DNA of 64,000 bases from Stagonosporopsis chrysanthemi (GCA_022560025.1 JAFISE010000062.1:62001-126000); one strand, 5' to 3'. Positions 42,845-53,491 are shown, counted from the stretch's first letter. Notes: generated from the sequence alone by a model not told the origin. Made by a program: numbers and translations.

Positions 42845-44142
42845 CTAGTTGAGGGCTTTGATGACGGCGTCGGTGTACTCGTAGGTCTTGGCCTTGCCGC
42901 CAAGATCGCCAGTAATGTACTGCGAAGCCGTTAGTCAGATACTCTTCATATGCGTGGGGATCATGTTTTCAACATACCTTTCCAGCAGCGATGGTCTTGA
43001 AGATGGCCTGCTCGATGTTGGCAGCCTCAGCATTGAGGCCCATGTGTCGCAACATCATGATAGAGGACAGGAGAAGCGCAGTGGGGTTAGCGAGCTGCTT
43101 GCCGGCGATATCGGGGGCAGATCCATGGACAGCCTCGAAGATGGAGCACTCATCACCAATGTTTCCGGAAGGAGTGAGACCAAGACCACCAATCAGACCA
43201 GCGCACATATCGGAGAGAATGTCTCCGTACAAGTTGGGCATAACGAGAACCTTGTCGTTGTAGGGAAGAGGGTCGGTGACCATCTTCAAGCAGGTGTTGT
43301 CGAGCAGCTCGGCGTCGAACTCAATATCAGGATACTCCTTGGAGAGCTCGCGGGCGGTGCTCAGGAAAAGACCATCAGACATCTTCATGATGGTGGCCTT
43401 GTGGACGGCGCGGACCTTCTTCCTGCCAATGTCACGGGCGTGCTGAAAGGCGTAACGCAGGACGCGCTCAGAGGCCTCACGGGTGATGAGCTTAATGGAC
43501 TGGACAACGCCGTCAACGACAACGTGCTCAATGCCGGAGTACTCGCCCTCGGTGTTCTCGCGGATCAGGACGGTGTCGACGTTGTCGTAGGGGGTCTTGT
43601 AGCCCTCGATGGACCTGCAGGGACGGACGTTGGCGAAGAGGTTGAATGTGCGGCGGAGCGTCAGGTTCAGCGAGACGTGACCCTTGCCAATGGGCGTCGC
43701 GAGGGGGCCCTTGAGAGCGACGTAGTTCTTCTCAATGCTCTCAATCGACTCGTCGGGAATGACCGTCTTGCCGTCCTCGTTCAGGCGGGGTGTGACATCG
43801 CAGGTCTCCCACTTGATGGGCACGTTTGCGGCCGAGTAGATGTCCTTGACCGACTGCGCAATCTCGGGGCCAATACCGTCGCCCTCGATGAACGAGACGG
43901 TGTACTTGCCGTCGCTACCCTTGGTGCCCTTGAACTTGGCAACCTCAGAGGGCGCAGAAGCGTAGGTGCGAAATGCAGCCTGCAGTACTGTCAGTCAACC
44001 AGCTTGCGCACTCTCGGCCGGCGCGAGCGCGTCCGCTAGAGCCACCGACCGCAGCATGGAAGCTCACCTGTGCGAATGCGGGCGTCCTGGCCTGGCGCAG
44101 GCATTGACGCGCGGGGGCGGCGAAAGAGCGAGCAGCCAGCAT
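42845..44142 (-). CDS. IDH2: NAD-dependent isocitrate dehydrogenase, catalytic subunit
   Basis: The catalytic (Idh2) subunit of the mitochondrial NAD-isocitrate dehydrogenase of the citric acid cycle. Three exons, 44142-44068, 43979-42978 and 42919-42845, with introns of 88 and 58 nt, give 383 aa. The first exon is a basic mitochondrial presequence (LAARSFAAPARQCLRQ). The core includes VSFIEGDGIGPEIAQSV, RENTEGEYSGIEH (phosphate/substrate loop) and NLYGDILSDMCAGLIGGLG with the metal-binding Asp residues. It ends with YITGDLGGKAKTYEYTDAV. A 383-codon ORF on the opposite strand is an antisense shadow. High confidence. Confidence 0.95.
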
Positions 44143-47100
44143 CTTGACCAAATGTGCGTGTCCCTACGACTCGATTGGAGCTACACGGAGGCAGTGTAGC
44201 AGGAGGTGAGGCTGAAATGGAGGCCGGAGGTGGTGAGGTGCAGGCGCAAAGCCCGGGAGCAGAAAGAAAGCTCCGCAACTGCCAAGCACGACGACCATTT
44301 CCTGCTCAGGCTAGCATTCATCCAAACAACCCACCATCACAGTTGCGAAATGAGCGATTATGCACCTGTTCTAGTGATTTGATAGTCACTGCAGCTCATT
44401 GTGTTTACTGGCCACTACAAATGCTAAAAGTGCAGTGCAGCGACTGTTATCAGATCTTCAAATACATGCCAAGGTGTCACATATGCGGCCGAAGTCTTCC
44501 GGTGCATCCTCGTGCTCGTTCCGCAAACGCCCTTGCAGCATCCATCTGGTGTAACAGCGGCCATGCTCTATATACAGTTTATTACTTGCTCGGTCTTCGA
44601 CACGGCAACTACTGCACTCAGCCGCCCCTCGGATGAAGACTCGGGGCGTAGGCAGTGCATGCATGCAAGCAACCGCCTTTTGTGCGCCATATTCGGTCTG
44701 AAATGAAATCGCCACTTGACTGCGTCCTGTCTGAATAGACTCATGGTTCCAAGTACTGCCACGGCTGAAGTCAATCGAACTAGCGTGGACACCAGCTGCT
44801 TCGTAAACATGTTTTTGATCGTGTCCTCCCACACCGGGAACCATCGGATGAGTCGGGGTGGTTATCAGGGGACCGTTTGGAAACAATCCATCGTCCTTAT
44901 TGTGACAGTACGTGTAAGATGGAGAACCTGCAATGGCTACATTGAGGCAGAATAAAGGATGCTCTGTTTGGTGTATAGAGTGGCAGAAGCTTGGCGCAGC
45001 AAGCGTGGTCTATACTGCTATCTGGATACCACAGCAGATGTTCTATAGCTCATCCGTGACCGATTGAGGTTAAGAACAAGACAAGATTTACATGTCGAGC
45101 TTACTCCCTCTGTGGCCCTCTCATTTCATTGACGATAATCGCAGCATGCATGTATTGAAAGTATCGATGGAAATGTTTTGGCGGCAGTCACTCCGGCGCC
45201 TTTTGACTCTCGAATGAACGGAAGGCCATTGGTGAAAGTATCATTCCGTCCTCTATTGTTTCTGCTGCCAGTTCGCACTCTCAAATTTCGCAAGTGTGTC
45301 TTCATATGGCGACGGAAACCGCGTACAAGGCAGCATTCCGGGTGGGACAGGAGTTAAGTGTCGCGTCATACTTGTGGTGTGAACAACTGGGCAGCAGACC
45401 GAGAAGTATTACACGTCCGATAACATGTCGGCTCAAACACGCGGACTGTGACGACTAGGCTTGCGCAAGTAGGGTTGCGACGTGCGAGTATTCGGTCACC
45501 TTGGCATATGCTGCAATAAACTACACGAATCAGTTGGCAGTAGTGCAAGCGATGACACTGACTGGACACAGCAGATAGAGGCCGGCAGCGGGATCGGAAG
45601 AGGTGTGTAGAAGGTCCATGTCGCCACTGTTAAGACAATGACCCGAAAACGGTGCGAGCGATGTTGAATGCTAATAAGTCGGGGTTCCAGGTGCTAGCGA
45701 GATGAGAGACAGTCGTTCCATGATTGTTCCAGACATGCAGTGCAGCGTCCTGATCTGAGCCGAGATTGTTCATGACGTCGAGTGCGCGGCAGACTGGCGC
45801 TGGTGATTCTTCAGAACGGCATGAAAGGCAGCTGAGTAGGGCCAAGCTGGATAAAATGCCATACAGGTTTCGAGGCAGAGGTGAAATTGCATCGCGGTAA
45901 TCGGGCGGCCTGGCGAGCACACCTCCTTGAGACGGCCGAGCTCTGACATCACGATCGGGCACTCTAAAATTGCGTGGGGTTCAAGAAACAAGGCAGATTG
46001 AAGATGTTAACGGATTGGCGCAGTCGATTGCCGGCTGGCCAAATTTGGAACGCGGGTGGACGGCAATGGCGGCCGCTTGGCACTGGGGAAGGGGGCTGTT
46101 CCCTGTTACCTCGTGAGAACAGCCAATCTCGTGTCTTTGCCCTCTCTCTGCCAACTTTCTTCGCCACAACAGCATCAAAGGTCCTTGTTGCCGATGGAAA
46201 CTCCTGAAGGCGACTCGGGGTTCGGTCAACCGTCCGGCGCAGTAAAGAGAATTGCCCCGAAACCCGTTCAGGTGCTTCAAGCCGCAATGACATCATCCTT
46301 ACCGCCGAAGCTGTTTCAAACCTTGAGCAAGCCGCAAGCGATGCAACACGCTCTGCGACCCTGGAGCTCGATGCGCCACTAGCCGGTGCTGATCTACTGC
46401 TGCACCTTTTGCACTCAGCATGTCGGAAAACCACGCATTGTTTCAGGTTGGGTGATTGACAGTGGCTGGTACTGCTGTAAATAGCATTTTCAGTAGGAAC
46501 AACACAGTCAGACGCCTGTCTGAGCTGCCGATGCCTTCTCAAAGGGTGTCAAACGCCTGGAGGGCCTAGATCTGGCATTCACCAGGCTGAGCAGGCTCAG
46601 CTGGCTGGAATGCTTCTTCGTTCCAGCGAACATTTGACGCTTGCCGCGTAACATTGTGCCATGGACACCTAGAGGTGCATGGCGGCGCATTTCTCGCCAA
46701 CATTGTCCAAGCAACGTAAGCGGTGTTAGCATCAAGGACTCGTCATGGTCAGAGGCGGCGGTGGTCAGTGAGCTGATCCCCAGATCAAGCTTTCTTATGC
46801 AGTTCCCCACAAAAAGCGACGGGGAAGCAAGGAACGTCCCAATCACGCCTGCTCGTTACTCTGCGCAATGGCCGCAAGCGGCAAGGTCGCTCTTGGGCAT
46901 AGCAGACTGTGGCGGCACTAGCCAGTAAATGACTTTGCAGTTACGTAGTGGAAACCAAAGGAGGCGGTGCCATGCGGTGCTGCAAGGGGAGTCCCGTTTG
47001 TTTGTTGCTGAAGCTTTGGGCTACTATGACGCCTAAAGTGGAGCTAAGACCATGCCGTGCCGTCGATATAAGAAAGAGCCCTTCGCCTTGCCTTACCATT

Positions 47101-47186
47101 TCTCCTTATCCACCAAACAATCACTTCCATCGACTCAACCCTCTCAATCACTTACCAAAACCCCCCAAACAACCAATACCATCAAC
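44143..47186. other. 3-kb gene-poor region
   Basis: Short ORFs on both strands overlap each other and none shows a motif, signal peptide or steady codon bias. No tandem repeat, terminal inverted repeat or transposase fragment could be recognised by eye. It separates the core-gene block from the small-gene region, and the stretch just before 47187 is a CA/CT-rich leader of the surface-protein gene. Confidence 0.5.
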
Positions 47187-47624
47187 ATGCGTTTCTCCAC
47201 CATTGCCATGATCGCCGGTGCCGGCCTCGCCTCCGCCCAGGTTGAGTCGCTCCTCTCCTCGGTCGTCTCTTCCGTCGCCAGCGGAATTCCTGGAGCTAGT
47301 GGTGCATCCTCTGTCCTGTCCTCCGTTCAGTCTTCGCTCGGCTCTGAGGTCTCCTCTGCTGCCAGCGCTGCCTCTTCCGCGCTCTCTTCCATCGAGGGTG
47401 GTGCTTCCTCCGCTCTCGCCAGCATCAGCTCCGAGGCCTCCACCGCCACTGGCTCCGCTGCCTCCTCCCTGTCTAGTGCTGCTGCCTCCATCCGCTCGTC
47501 TGCCTCTTCTGCCGCTTCGTCTGCCGCTTCTTCTGCCTCCGCTGGTGGTGCTGCCGCCACTCAGGCTCCCATCGCCATGGGTGCCCTTGCTGGTGGTCTT
47601 TTCCTCGCTGCCGGTCTTTTGTAA
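47187..47624 (+). CDS. Ser/Ala-rich GPI-type surface protein
   Basis: A 145-aa secreted protein, intronless. The signal peptide is RFSTIAMIAGAGLASAQ (residues 2-18). The whole mature part is made of Ser/Ala/Gly with irregular SSxxSSxAS repeats, a likely target of heavy O-mannosylation. It ends with a small-residue site (SASAGGAAA) and a C-terminal hydrophobic stretch (IAMGALAGGLFLAAGLL), the layout of a GPI attachment signal. It is probably cell-wall or plasma-membrane anchored. The CA-rich leader and ATCAACATG start context fit a well-expressed gene. No specific family is recognisable because of the low-complexity composition. An in-frame ATG at 47052 is ignored because it would bury the signal peptide. 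Confidence 0.82.
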   Translation: MRFSTIAMIAGAGLASAQVESLLSSVVSSVASGIPGASGASSVLSSVQSSLGSEVSSAASAASSALSSIEGGASSALASISSEASTATGSAASSLSSAAASIRSSASSAASSAASSASAGGAAATQAPIAMGALAGGLFLAAGLL

Positions 47625-48739
47625 GCGGTTCGCAACTTGTCGATTGTCGGCAACCATTAAAAGCTCCACAACGGCTTCTTCGGATGGATAATACCCTTTT
47701 CCGCCTCGACCTGAGATGCGTGGGAGGATACGGAATGATACACGGTGCTAGGATACCTCGATCACAGCGATCATACTTTTGTAATACAAATTTCATGGAA
47801 TGAATTCATGGCTACTATGGTAGTCTGTAAACTCTAGTTTCTTCCTGCCTCTCGTGATGTGTTCTCCTGCGCTGCGACATGGCAAATTTTTCTTGCTCTC
47901 TTCAGCCGATGTCACTTGAAGGTCATTGAGTTTCTCGATGCTTCTGCTACGGTGTATCATACCATCCAAGCTTCTTCGAGCTCCAATTCTGCACGGACAT
48001 GGCTTCCGCCATACCCGCGGTCACAGCAGAAAATGCCTCGCAATCTGCAATTGCCTCCAATCGAGTAGCCTTCAATTTTTCTTTCCCCTCGCGCTGACCC
48101 TTCCATAATAACGCAGCCTTACAAAGAACTCCCTGCGGGCCTTGTTTCACAGCATATTCACCCACACTCACGTAACGTAGTATGACGTGACGTTGGAACC
48201 AGGCCGCGCGTCGCGTGGATCTAATCCATTCAGAGTTAGTACTGATCATCGGTTATAACGGCTCGTTGCATGCGGAACCGTTTGCAGGCATTGCGATCCA
48301 TCGGCTACAACCTCAAAAAACAGCACTGGCAACCATTAACAGCCCTTGGAGAGAAAGCTTGTTGATCCAAGTGTGTCGCACGCTTTGGTCCAAAGGACGC
48401 GAGACCGATGGGAACGGCGAGCGTGACCCTGATACAGTATCACAGACAAATTGAGTATTAGGCAGCAATCAATCTTCGTGCGCATCACGCAAAATCGAGG
48501 GGTTCGCAGAAGATGATCTGTGGCTTGTCTTGGTCAACGGCATACCTGACTTAGGTGTCCTTATAACGTAAGATTTCTCGTAAGGTGCCCGAGACGACGA
48601 GTCTTGGTGACCGTTCGCGAATTCAAGGCCATCTATTGTACAAGTACGGTCGCATTGCCGGCCCGATAGCGACTTTTTGGAAGCGATCTTCCCCAGGAAA
48701 TTCCGATACTTGCAGCATCGGCTTTGGTACCCCAAGATT
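47625..48739. other. Intergenic region
   Basis: 1.1 kb between the surface-protein gene and the first small TM protein; the two genes converge. No supported gene. Confidence 0.5.
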
Positions 48740-48955
48740 CTATCTCGTGGGCTCTGGCGTAACGTTTTTGTTCGTACCGTGTGTCTTCTCCCATATCAAA
48801 ACTTTCGCCTTCCTTCTCATTTCCTCTTTGAAGATCGCCTCCATTTCGCGCTCGGACGTCTTGAAGATGAGATATAGGATGAAGAAAAGGAATGGTACGG
48901 CAAGGAAGATACCGTAAATAATGACGATGTACAGGACCGGGTCGATACGGAACAT
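48740..48955 (-). CDS. Small single-TM protein, 71 aa
   Basis: A 71-aa ORF starting MFRIDPVLYIVI. Residues 8-30 form one long hydrophobic helix (YGIFLAVPFLFFILYLIF). A Lys/Glu-rich, helix-forming tail follows (SEREMEAIFKEEMRRKAK). The ATG context is moderate (GAAATGTTC). An in-frame alternative start upstream would add 33 residues of unlikely composition. The gene is first in a minus-strand run of three small single-TM proteins. No family is recognised. The clean amphipathic tail after a TM helix argues that the ORF is real, but size alone makes this uncertain. Confidence 0.5.
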   Translation of the reverse strand: MFRIDPVLYIVIIYGIFLAVPFLFFILYLIFKTSEREMEAIFKEEMRRKAKVLIWEKTHGTNKNVTPEPTR

Positions 48956-49143
48956 TTCTTTAACTGATGATAGCTGTTTGAGTAGACGGCGTGGACTAGA
49001 GTGTGCAACAGGCCTTCTTAGGGCTAGGAGACCTTCACACCAAGTCTTTGACATGCCGCCGTACTCACTGCACGCTCACCGCGTGGTACAGTCAAACAGC
49101 AGCTGTCGTGTAACATGATACCAACAACGCCACAGCAATGAAT

Positions 49144-49461
49144 TCACCCTTCTTGCACTGTTTCCTTGAAATACTTAGGGTAATAGTAGCCGTCAGCCCG
49201 TTTCTCCAATTCCATATCGCTCGGCACCCAAAGACCACGCTCGTGATGATCGTATAGCGGTGCAGGAACAAATGCTCGTGGAAGAGGTGCAAGCTCAACG
49301 TCGGTGACGGTAGGATTCACATCGTAGTGCCGAATAGGGGACGCTGGCCGGATGGTAGCCGGAAGAGGCTCGCAAAAACACCATACGACTACACCCAGAA
49401 ATGCCAAACCTACAACGGCCCATGTGACAATTTCGATCTTGTGATTATCCCAATATGACAT
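49144..49461 (-). CDS. Small single-TM protein, 105 aa
   Basis: A 105-aa ORF starting MSYWDNHKIEIVTW. A TM helix spans about residues 11-30 (TWAVVGLAFLGVVVWCFC). A Pro-rich, probably cytosolic tail follows, with several aromatic and acidic blocks (LYDHHERGLWVPSDMELE, DGYYYPKYFKET). The tail composition is not random and looks selected. No known domain. It shares strand and layout with the ORFs at 48740-48955 and 50187-50564. Confidence 0.55.
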   Translation of the reverse strand: MSYWDNHKIEIVTWAVVGLAFLGVVVWCFCEPLPATIRPASPIRHYDVNPTVTDVELAPLPRAFVPAPLYDHHERGLWVPSDMELEKRADGYYYPKYFKETVQEG

Positions 49462-50186
49462 GCTCGCGTGGTCATAGAAAGCAGAAAGCAGCGCAGATGA
49501 GTGATTCCTGAAAACAAGTACTTGAACTGTCGTCGACTGGGCGTGAGTATTAAAAACCACTATCGTTTGCTGCTCACGTCTGCTAGCCTGGAACACAACG
49601 CATCGGAAGTTGGCAGAGTTCAGCAAGCGCCAGCGAAGCTTTCTCGCCCTCCTTTCTGTGCTTTCGATGTCAAACTGGACTTTACTACGTCCCTCATCAG
49701 GATTCGTCTCATACAAGCTTACCATTACTGCAGTAGTCTAAAGTACCCAATCTTAATTCCTGTACACCCCAGCATGTCCAACAACATGTAATAAGAACAC
49801 ATGTCTGCCGAAGGCGACGCAGAACAGTTGGGTCGAAGACGTGGCTTTTGGTACCAGTCTAGGCGTCCTGACGTAGTAACAGCTTGCTAATGAAAAGTAT
49901 CGAATTATGGGTGTCGATGTCAGACAACAACCGACGGCACAAAGTTATACATTGGTTTTTAAATTTTGCTATGGTCATCATCACCTCCTACTGTGTGTCC
50001 CAGACGCACGGCTTCCGCAATCAATATGTAGTGTTGGCTGGTGAACCTATTATACTATCTATCGGTCAACAGGTTGTTTCCTCGACACGAAGAGCAAAGT
50101 CTGACTATCGATGTCTTGTAGAACGAAACAGCGAACAACTGCCCGCCACCAGTGAGTGATCCGTATTTGATAAGGTTGGGCCATAT
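49462..50186. other. Intergenic region between small TM genes
   Basis: 725 nt. No supported gene; promoter of the 49144-49461 ORF expected here. Confidence 0.45.
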
Positions 50187-50564
50187 CTAACGGTGAGGAC
50201 AACTCCCGCCATCACCCATCCAACCATCCGAACAGTCACATGAGACCGTGTACCTGGAATCATAAGGGTTATGAGGCTGCGAGTCTCCTCCTGTGGCTCT
50301 GTCACTTGCTCGACTTTCGAGCGAGACGTGGGGCGCGATCGGGTCGCCGGTAGAGCGGTATCGATCGAAAGGGCGCCGCGAGGTACGGACTGAATCAGCG
50401 TCGGCGGTAGTGCGCTGGTCTCGATGCCATAATTTGTGTTGAGGGGGCTGTCTATCAGTCGTGCAAAGTTTTACCCAGTCGTATGACCGGTAGAGTAAAA
50501 CAAGCAGTGCGGCAAGGAAGACAATACCGAAAACTACAAAGAACACAGTCTGTGGGCTTTGCAT
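50187..50564 (-). CDS. Small single-TM protein, 125 aa
   Basis: A 125-aa ORF starting MQSPQTVFFVVFG. The TM helix is near the N-terminus at about residues 7-25 (VFFVVFGIVFLAALLVLLY). An Arg/Asp-rich hydrophilic tail with SRRPFDRYRSTGDP follows. The last 30 residues may be intronic: a GTACAC donor-like site follows CCAG near 50258. The C-terminus is therefore uncertain. No known family. It is the third of the minus-strand small TM ORFs. Confidence 0.5.
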   Translation of the reverse strand: MQSPQTVFFVVFGIVFLAALLVLLYRSYDWVKLCTTDRQPPQHKLWHRDQRTTADADSVRTSRRPFDRYRSTGDPIAPHVSLESRASDRATGGDSQPHNPYDSRYTVSCDCSDGWMGDGGSCPHR

Positions 50565-51624
50565 GACAGATTTGGCGGTAATACTGAGATGATGTGTTGC
50601 TGGAGTAAGAATATTGCCTGCGTTATGATATAAAGTGCACTAGATGTGAAATAGCGGAAGATAGACAAGATGCGAGGGTCAAGTCAGAGAGCTACTCAAG
50701 GTTATACAGTCCAGACGATAGCGAAACGGAGCTGCTTCTTCGCGTTCAGACAGCCCTTACGAATACCACTCTCGGGCGAACGACTCTACAAGCAGTTCTA
50801 TCGCATGACTGACACGTTCAACACTGAACCTTTTGTACCAACGCTGCATTCCAACGGTTAATGTTTGGCTTTCTAGGTGCTTAGGCAAATCCACATTTCG
50901 GTAGAGATCCACACTCTGGGTTGTGTTCATGGGACTGGCTGCGGTCGAACATGCATATCATGACCAATCTGCGGGACGATAGGCGCATGGCATACCGGCT
51001 GGAGAGGTTGCCGCGATAATGTATGCGAAATTCATCGCCCAGGCCGTGAAACCGAGTAGGCAGGACGCTTGGTGGCGATCGGCTGGCGGGCTTGGGCACT
51101 GACACACACATCAAGTGCAAGGACCGTTCGACTGTAGTGACTTTGGTGAGTTTTCAGCGCCGTGATCGAACGAGGTGCGAACAACTGCTTAAGAGAAGGA
51201 GCGGGCACGTGGCGTGCCACACGTGGCTGCGTGTCGGCATGGCTCGCGTGTCGTGGGGAAGCGCTAGCGCGTGCTCTTCCAACTGCAACGGTGGCTACTC
51301 GTCTTACCTTCAATCGACACGCACAAACACTCTTTCGCCATACTCTTTTACGACTAGACTGCGCAATCACGCAGACTCACCGATGCGCCAAACAAAGGAA
51401 TCTGGACGTCGAATAATTTGTTTCTCGTGCGGGTGCAACCAGCAGCAACCGCCGATCGCTTTGCAGACCCCGCAGCCAATTGCGCTGGGAATCCCCGACT
51501 GAAAAACGCCTCAATGATGAAAGCGCTGTCGTCAATGATGGTGGAGTAGGTGTTGGCGTAGCACCGTGTCGCGGGCTCTATGTACCTTCTAATCTGCAGA
51601 CTCCGCATACTTCATCAAAGCACT
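50565..51624. other. Intergenic region upstream of tRNA-Arg
   Basis: 1.06 kb. Overlapping short ORFs on both strands without motifs; no gene supported. Confidence 0.5.
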
Positions 51625-51696
51625 GGCCGGTTGGCGCAATGGTAGCGCGCAGCCCTCCTAAGGCTGAGGCTGTGGGTTCGAGTCCCACATCGGTCG
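51625..51696 (+). tRNA. tRNA-Arg (anticodon CCT)
   Basis: A full cloverleaf of 72 nt without intron. The acceptor stem GGCCGGT pairs with ATCGGTC (two G-U pairs). D-arm GCGC/GCGC, anticodon stem CAGCC/GGCTG with loop CTCCTAA (anticodon CCT, reading AGG), and T-arm GTGGG-TTCGAGT-CCCAC are all present. G is the discriminator base. The internal A box (TGGCGCAATGG) and B box (GGTTCGAGTCC) are intact, and a T-run for Pol III termination follows at about 51701-51706. Confidence 0.96.
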
Positions 51697-51707
51697 CTTT
51701 CTTTTTC

Positions 51708-52047
51708 ATGTTATTTTTGCTTGGGTTGGGTCCCGGAGGTGTGAAATCTTGGAATTCAAAACTGGGTCACGTGATGCATCACGTGCCATTTAGAAAACTC
51801 CAGAGTACGCCTACTTCGGCAGTACAGCCACCCGCTCAACCAACCCACAGTACTACTGCTTGCCGCTCCTATTGCCGTCGCTTTCATTGCTGTCGCTGTA
51901 GCCGCTGCCGTTGCTGGGCCTGTTGCCGATCTTGCTGAACAATTTGTTACTGTTGTTGAACCTCTTGCTGCTATTGTTACTCCTGGCACTGTCGAGCCTT
52001 TACCTGCTGTTTTCAGTCGACGTAGAGGGGATCGATTGGACATGTGA
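51708..52047 (+). CDS. Putative small hydrophobic secreted/membrane protein
   Basis: The segment 51851-52044 has strong coding bias (third positions mostly T or C) in a frame reading LLLAAPIAVAFIAVAVAAAV and continuing ADLAEQFVTVVEPLAAIV to a stop at 52047. It has no ATG of its own. Splicing 51708-51738 to 51851 (112-nt intron, GTGTGA donor, CTCAAC branch, CCACAG acceptor) restores frame and gives 75 aa, beginning MLFLLGLGPG. The donor is weak and the ATG lies only 12 nt after the tRNA, so the first exon is speculative. The coding bias of the second exon is the main evidence. Confidence 0.3.
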
Positions 52048-52318
52048 CGCTGTTAGCAGTTGGTAGGATTAGCTCCTTCCTCTTGGCCTCTTTCCGGCCT
52101 TGGGACGCTCTGCCTGGTTGCGATTACGTCGCTGCTTTTAGGAGCCGCTCTTATTGTGCTTAAGCAAATCTACGAACAGGCTTCTCATTGTCACTATTCA
52201 GTCTGCGCCCATCTACCTGCTGCTGCTCCTGGTTCTGACGCTACTAGCTAGGCGCATAATGGTTGAGGCGCTGGCGTTCACAAGGCTCTTCGTCTGGCAA
52301 CTTGCCATAAACCAGCGG

Positions 52319-52591
52319 TCAAGATCTATCGCGAGACCTCGCACGTCTCTCCATGCGCCGAGCAACCTGCCTCAGCGCAAGCGCCCGCTCAATCAACACG
52401 TGCTTTCTGAGATCAAACTCCCTCTGCGTATGCAAGCCTTGTGCCTCACTCCTCCCAAGATGCGTCTCCCTGCCGCTAGCCGCAAGGTCATGACCACCAA
52501 CAGACGCTGTGCTCGCGGGCATCGACTCACTCCCCTGCTCAAAGCGCTGTAGGTCTTTGCTCTCGTAATCTTGGCTGCTGTTGGAAGACAT
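52319..52591 (-). CDS. Putative small charged protein, 90 aa
   Basis: A minus-strand ORF from an ATG in good context (CTTCAATGTCT) to a stop at 52319. The N-terminus is Ser/Gln/Asp-rich; the C-terminal third is a basic amphipathic helix (RKHVLIERALALRQVARRME then Arg/Ser). No known domain. The opposite strand also stays open through this region with hydrophobic sequence, so only one of the two can be a gene. I favour the minus strand because of the start context, but with low confidence. Confidence 0.35.
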   Translation of the reverse strand: MSSNSSQDYESKDLQRFEQGSESMPASTASVGGHDLAASGRETHLGRSEAQGLHTQREFDLRKHVLIERALALRQVARRMERRARSRDRS

Positions 52592-53079
52592 TGAAGACGG
52601 TGTGTGCATCAACGTAGGAAAATGAAATGCGAATGTACGGCTGTTGGACCTGTATGTAGGTTCCGCCAAAAATCCATGAATCGCTGAGAATTCGTGGCAT
52701 GAAGTGCGTTTGTGAATATCGTTGTTGTGCGAGCCATGCGAACAAGTGACCTCTGGAGTGCTGTGATTGTATGTTGTATGCATCGCTAGTGCACCGTTTG
52801 AACAGCAGTAACTGGCCGGCAACTCAAGTCAAAGCTATGCTGTGCCACGCCCTGGAATCAAGTGAATAGACATCCTGGCTTTCACTCTACACTCTGCATC
52901 TATACGCGAGGTCTGGAAGCGCAAGCGCTGTGTATATCATGGGTCCTTTGCACTCGCTCTCCCGAACTACGAGTTCAACCTCCACAAACGTACCGTGAAT
53001 TCAAGTACGAGAACTTTACCACTTAGCGTAGTACGCGACATCGGCAATTCCACCCATTACCTGCCTCTGGGACCCGATC
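52592..53079. other. Intergenic region
   Basis: 488 nt with no supported gene. Confidence 0.45.
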
Positions 53080-53346
53080 ATGAATCAAGAAACCAACTAC
53101 ATTTGGACGAAAAGCCAAGATCTGCCCGTGTCGAGCTCAAGTGCATCCGCATTTCTAGTCTTCATGCTTAATGGCGGTGGTGGGTACCTCGACCCTGGGG
53201 TGACAGAGCACGTGGAAGCGACCAGAGACGCACTTGCGAGTATAAGTGTAAGCTGGGAAGAGTTCTTAGAGGCGCTGAAAGATGGAAGATGGGAGGACCC
53301 GCAGAGACAGAGGGGTGTAAAGGAGCAAGGAGTTGCACGAAAGTAG
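53080..53346 (+). CDS. Putative small protein, 88 aa
   Basis: A short ORF with protein-like composition, including the block SWEEFLEALKDGRWEDPQRQ near its end and an earlier FLVFMLNGGGGYLDPG stretch. No signal peptide, TM segment or family recognised. It converges with the 53492-54801 gene. It could be a lineage-specific gene or the last exon of a longer one, with upstream exons not identified. Confidence 0.35.
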   Translation: MNQETNYIWTKSQDLPVSSSSASAFLVFMLNGGGGYLDPGVTEHVEATRDALASISVSWEEFLEALKDGRWEDPQRQRGVKEQGVARK

Positions 53347-53491
53347 CTATTATATACGAAATAGCCGAGAAAGCAATTGTTTGACACCGCGGAACGCCTT
53401 AGAGTCCTTGCCATTCGCTCTGTTCGCTCGAAACGCCTTGCCGTCATTCTTTTACCTCGGGAAAAAAGGAATATAGGGAGTATCTACGTGT

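Noticed and set aside
42888..44039. 383-codon + strand ORF
   Set aside because: Exactly antisense to IDH2, whose motifs and splice sites are unambiguous; the plus-strand translation is Val/Gly/Leu-rich shadow sequence.
47148..47669. Gly/Arg-rich minus-strand ORF
   Set aside because: Antisense of the Ser/Ala-rich surface protein; the plus strand has signal peptide and GPI signal.
50187..50260. EGF-like CDCSDGW segment at the end of the 125-aa TM protein
   Set aside because: Only three cysteines, no domain spacing, and the stretch may be intronic.
51480..51938. 152-codon + ORF spanning the tRNA
   Set aside because: It runs straight through tRNA-Arg and ends in an Arg/Cys-rich frame-shifted reading of the hydrophobic segment.
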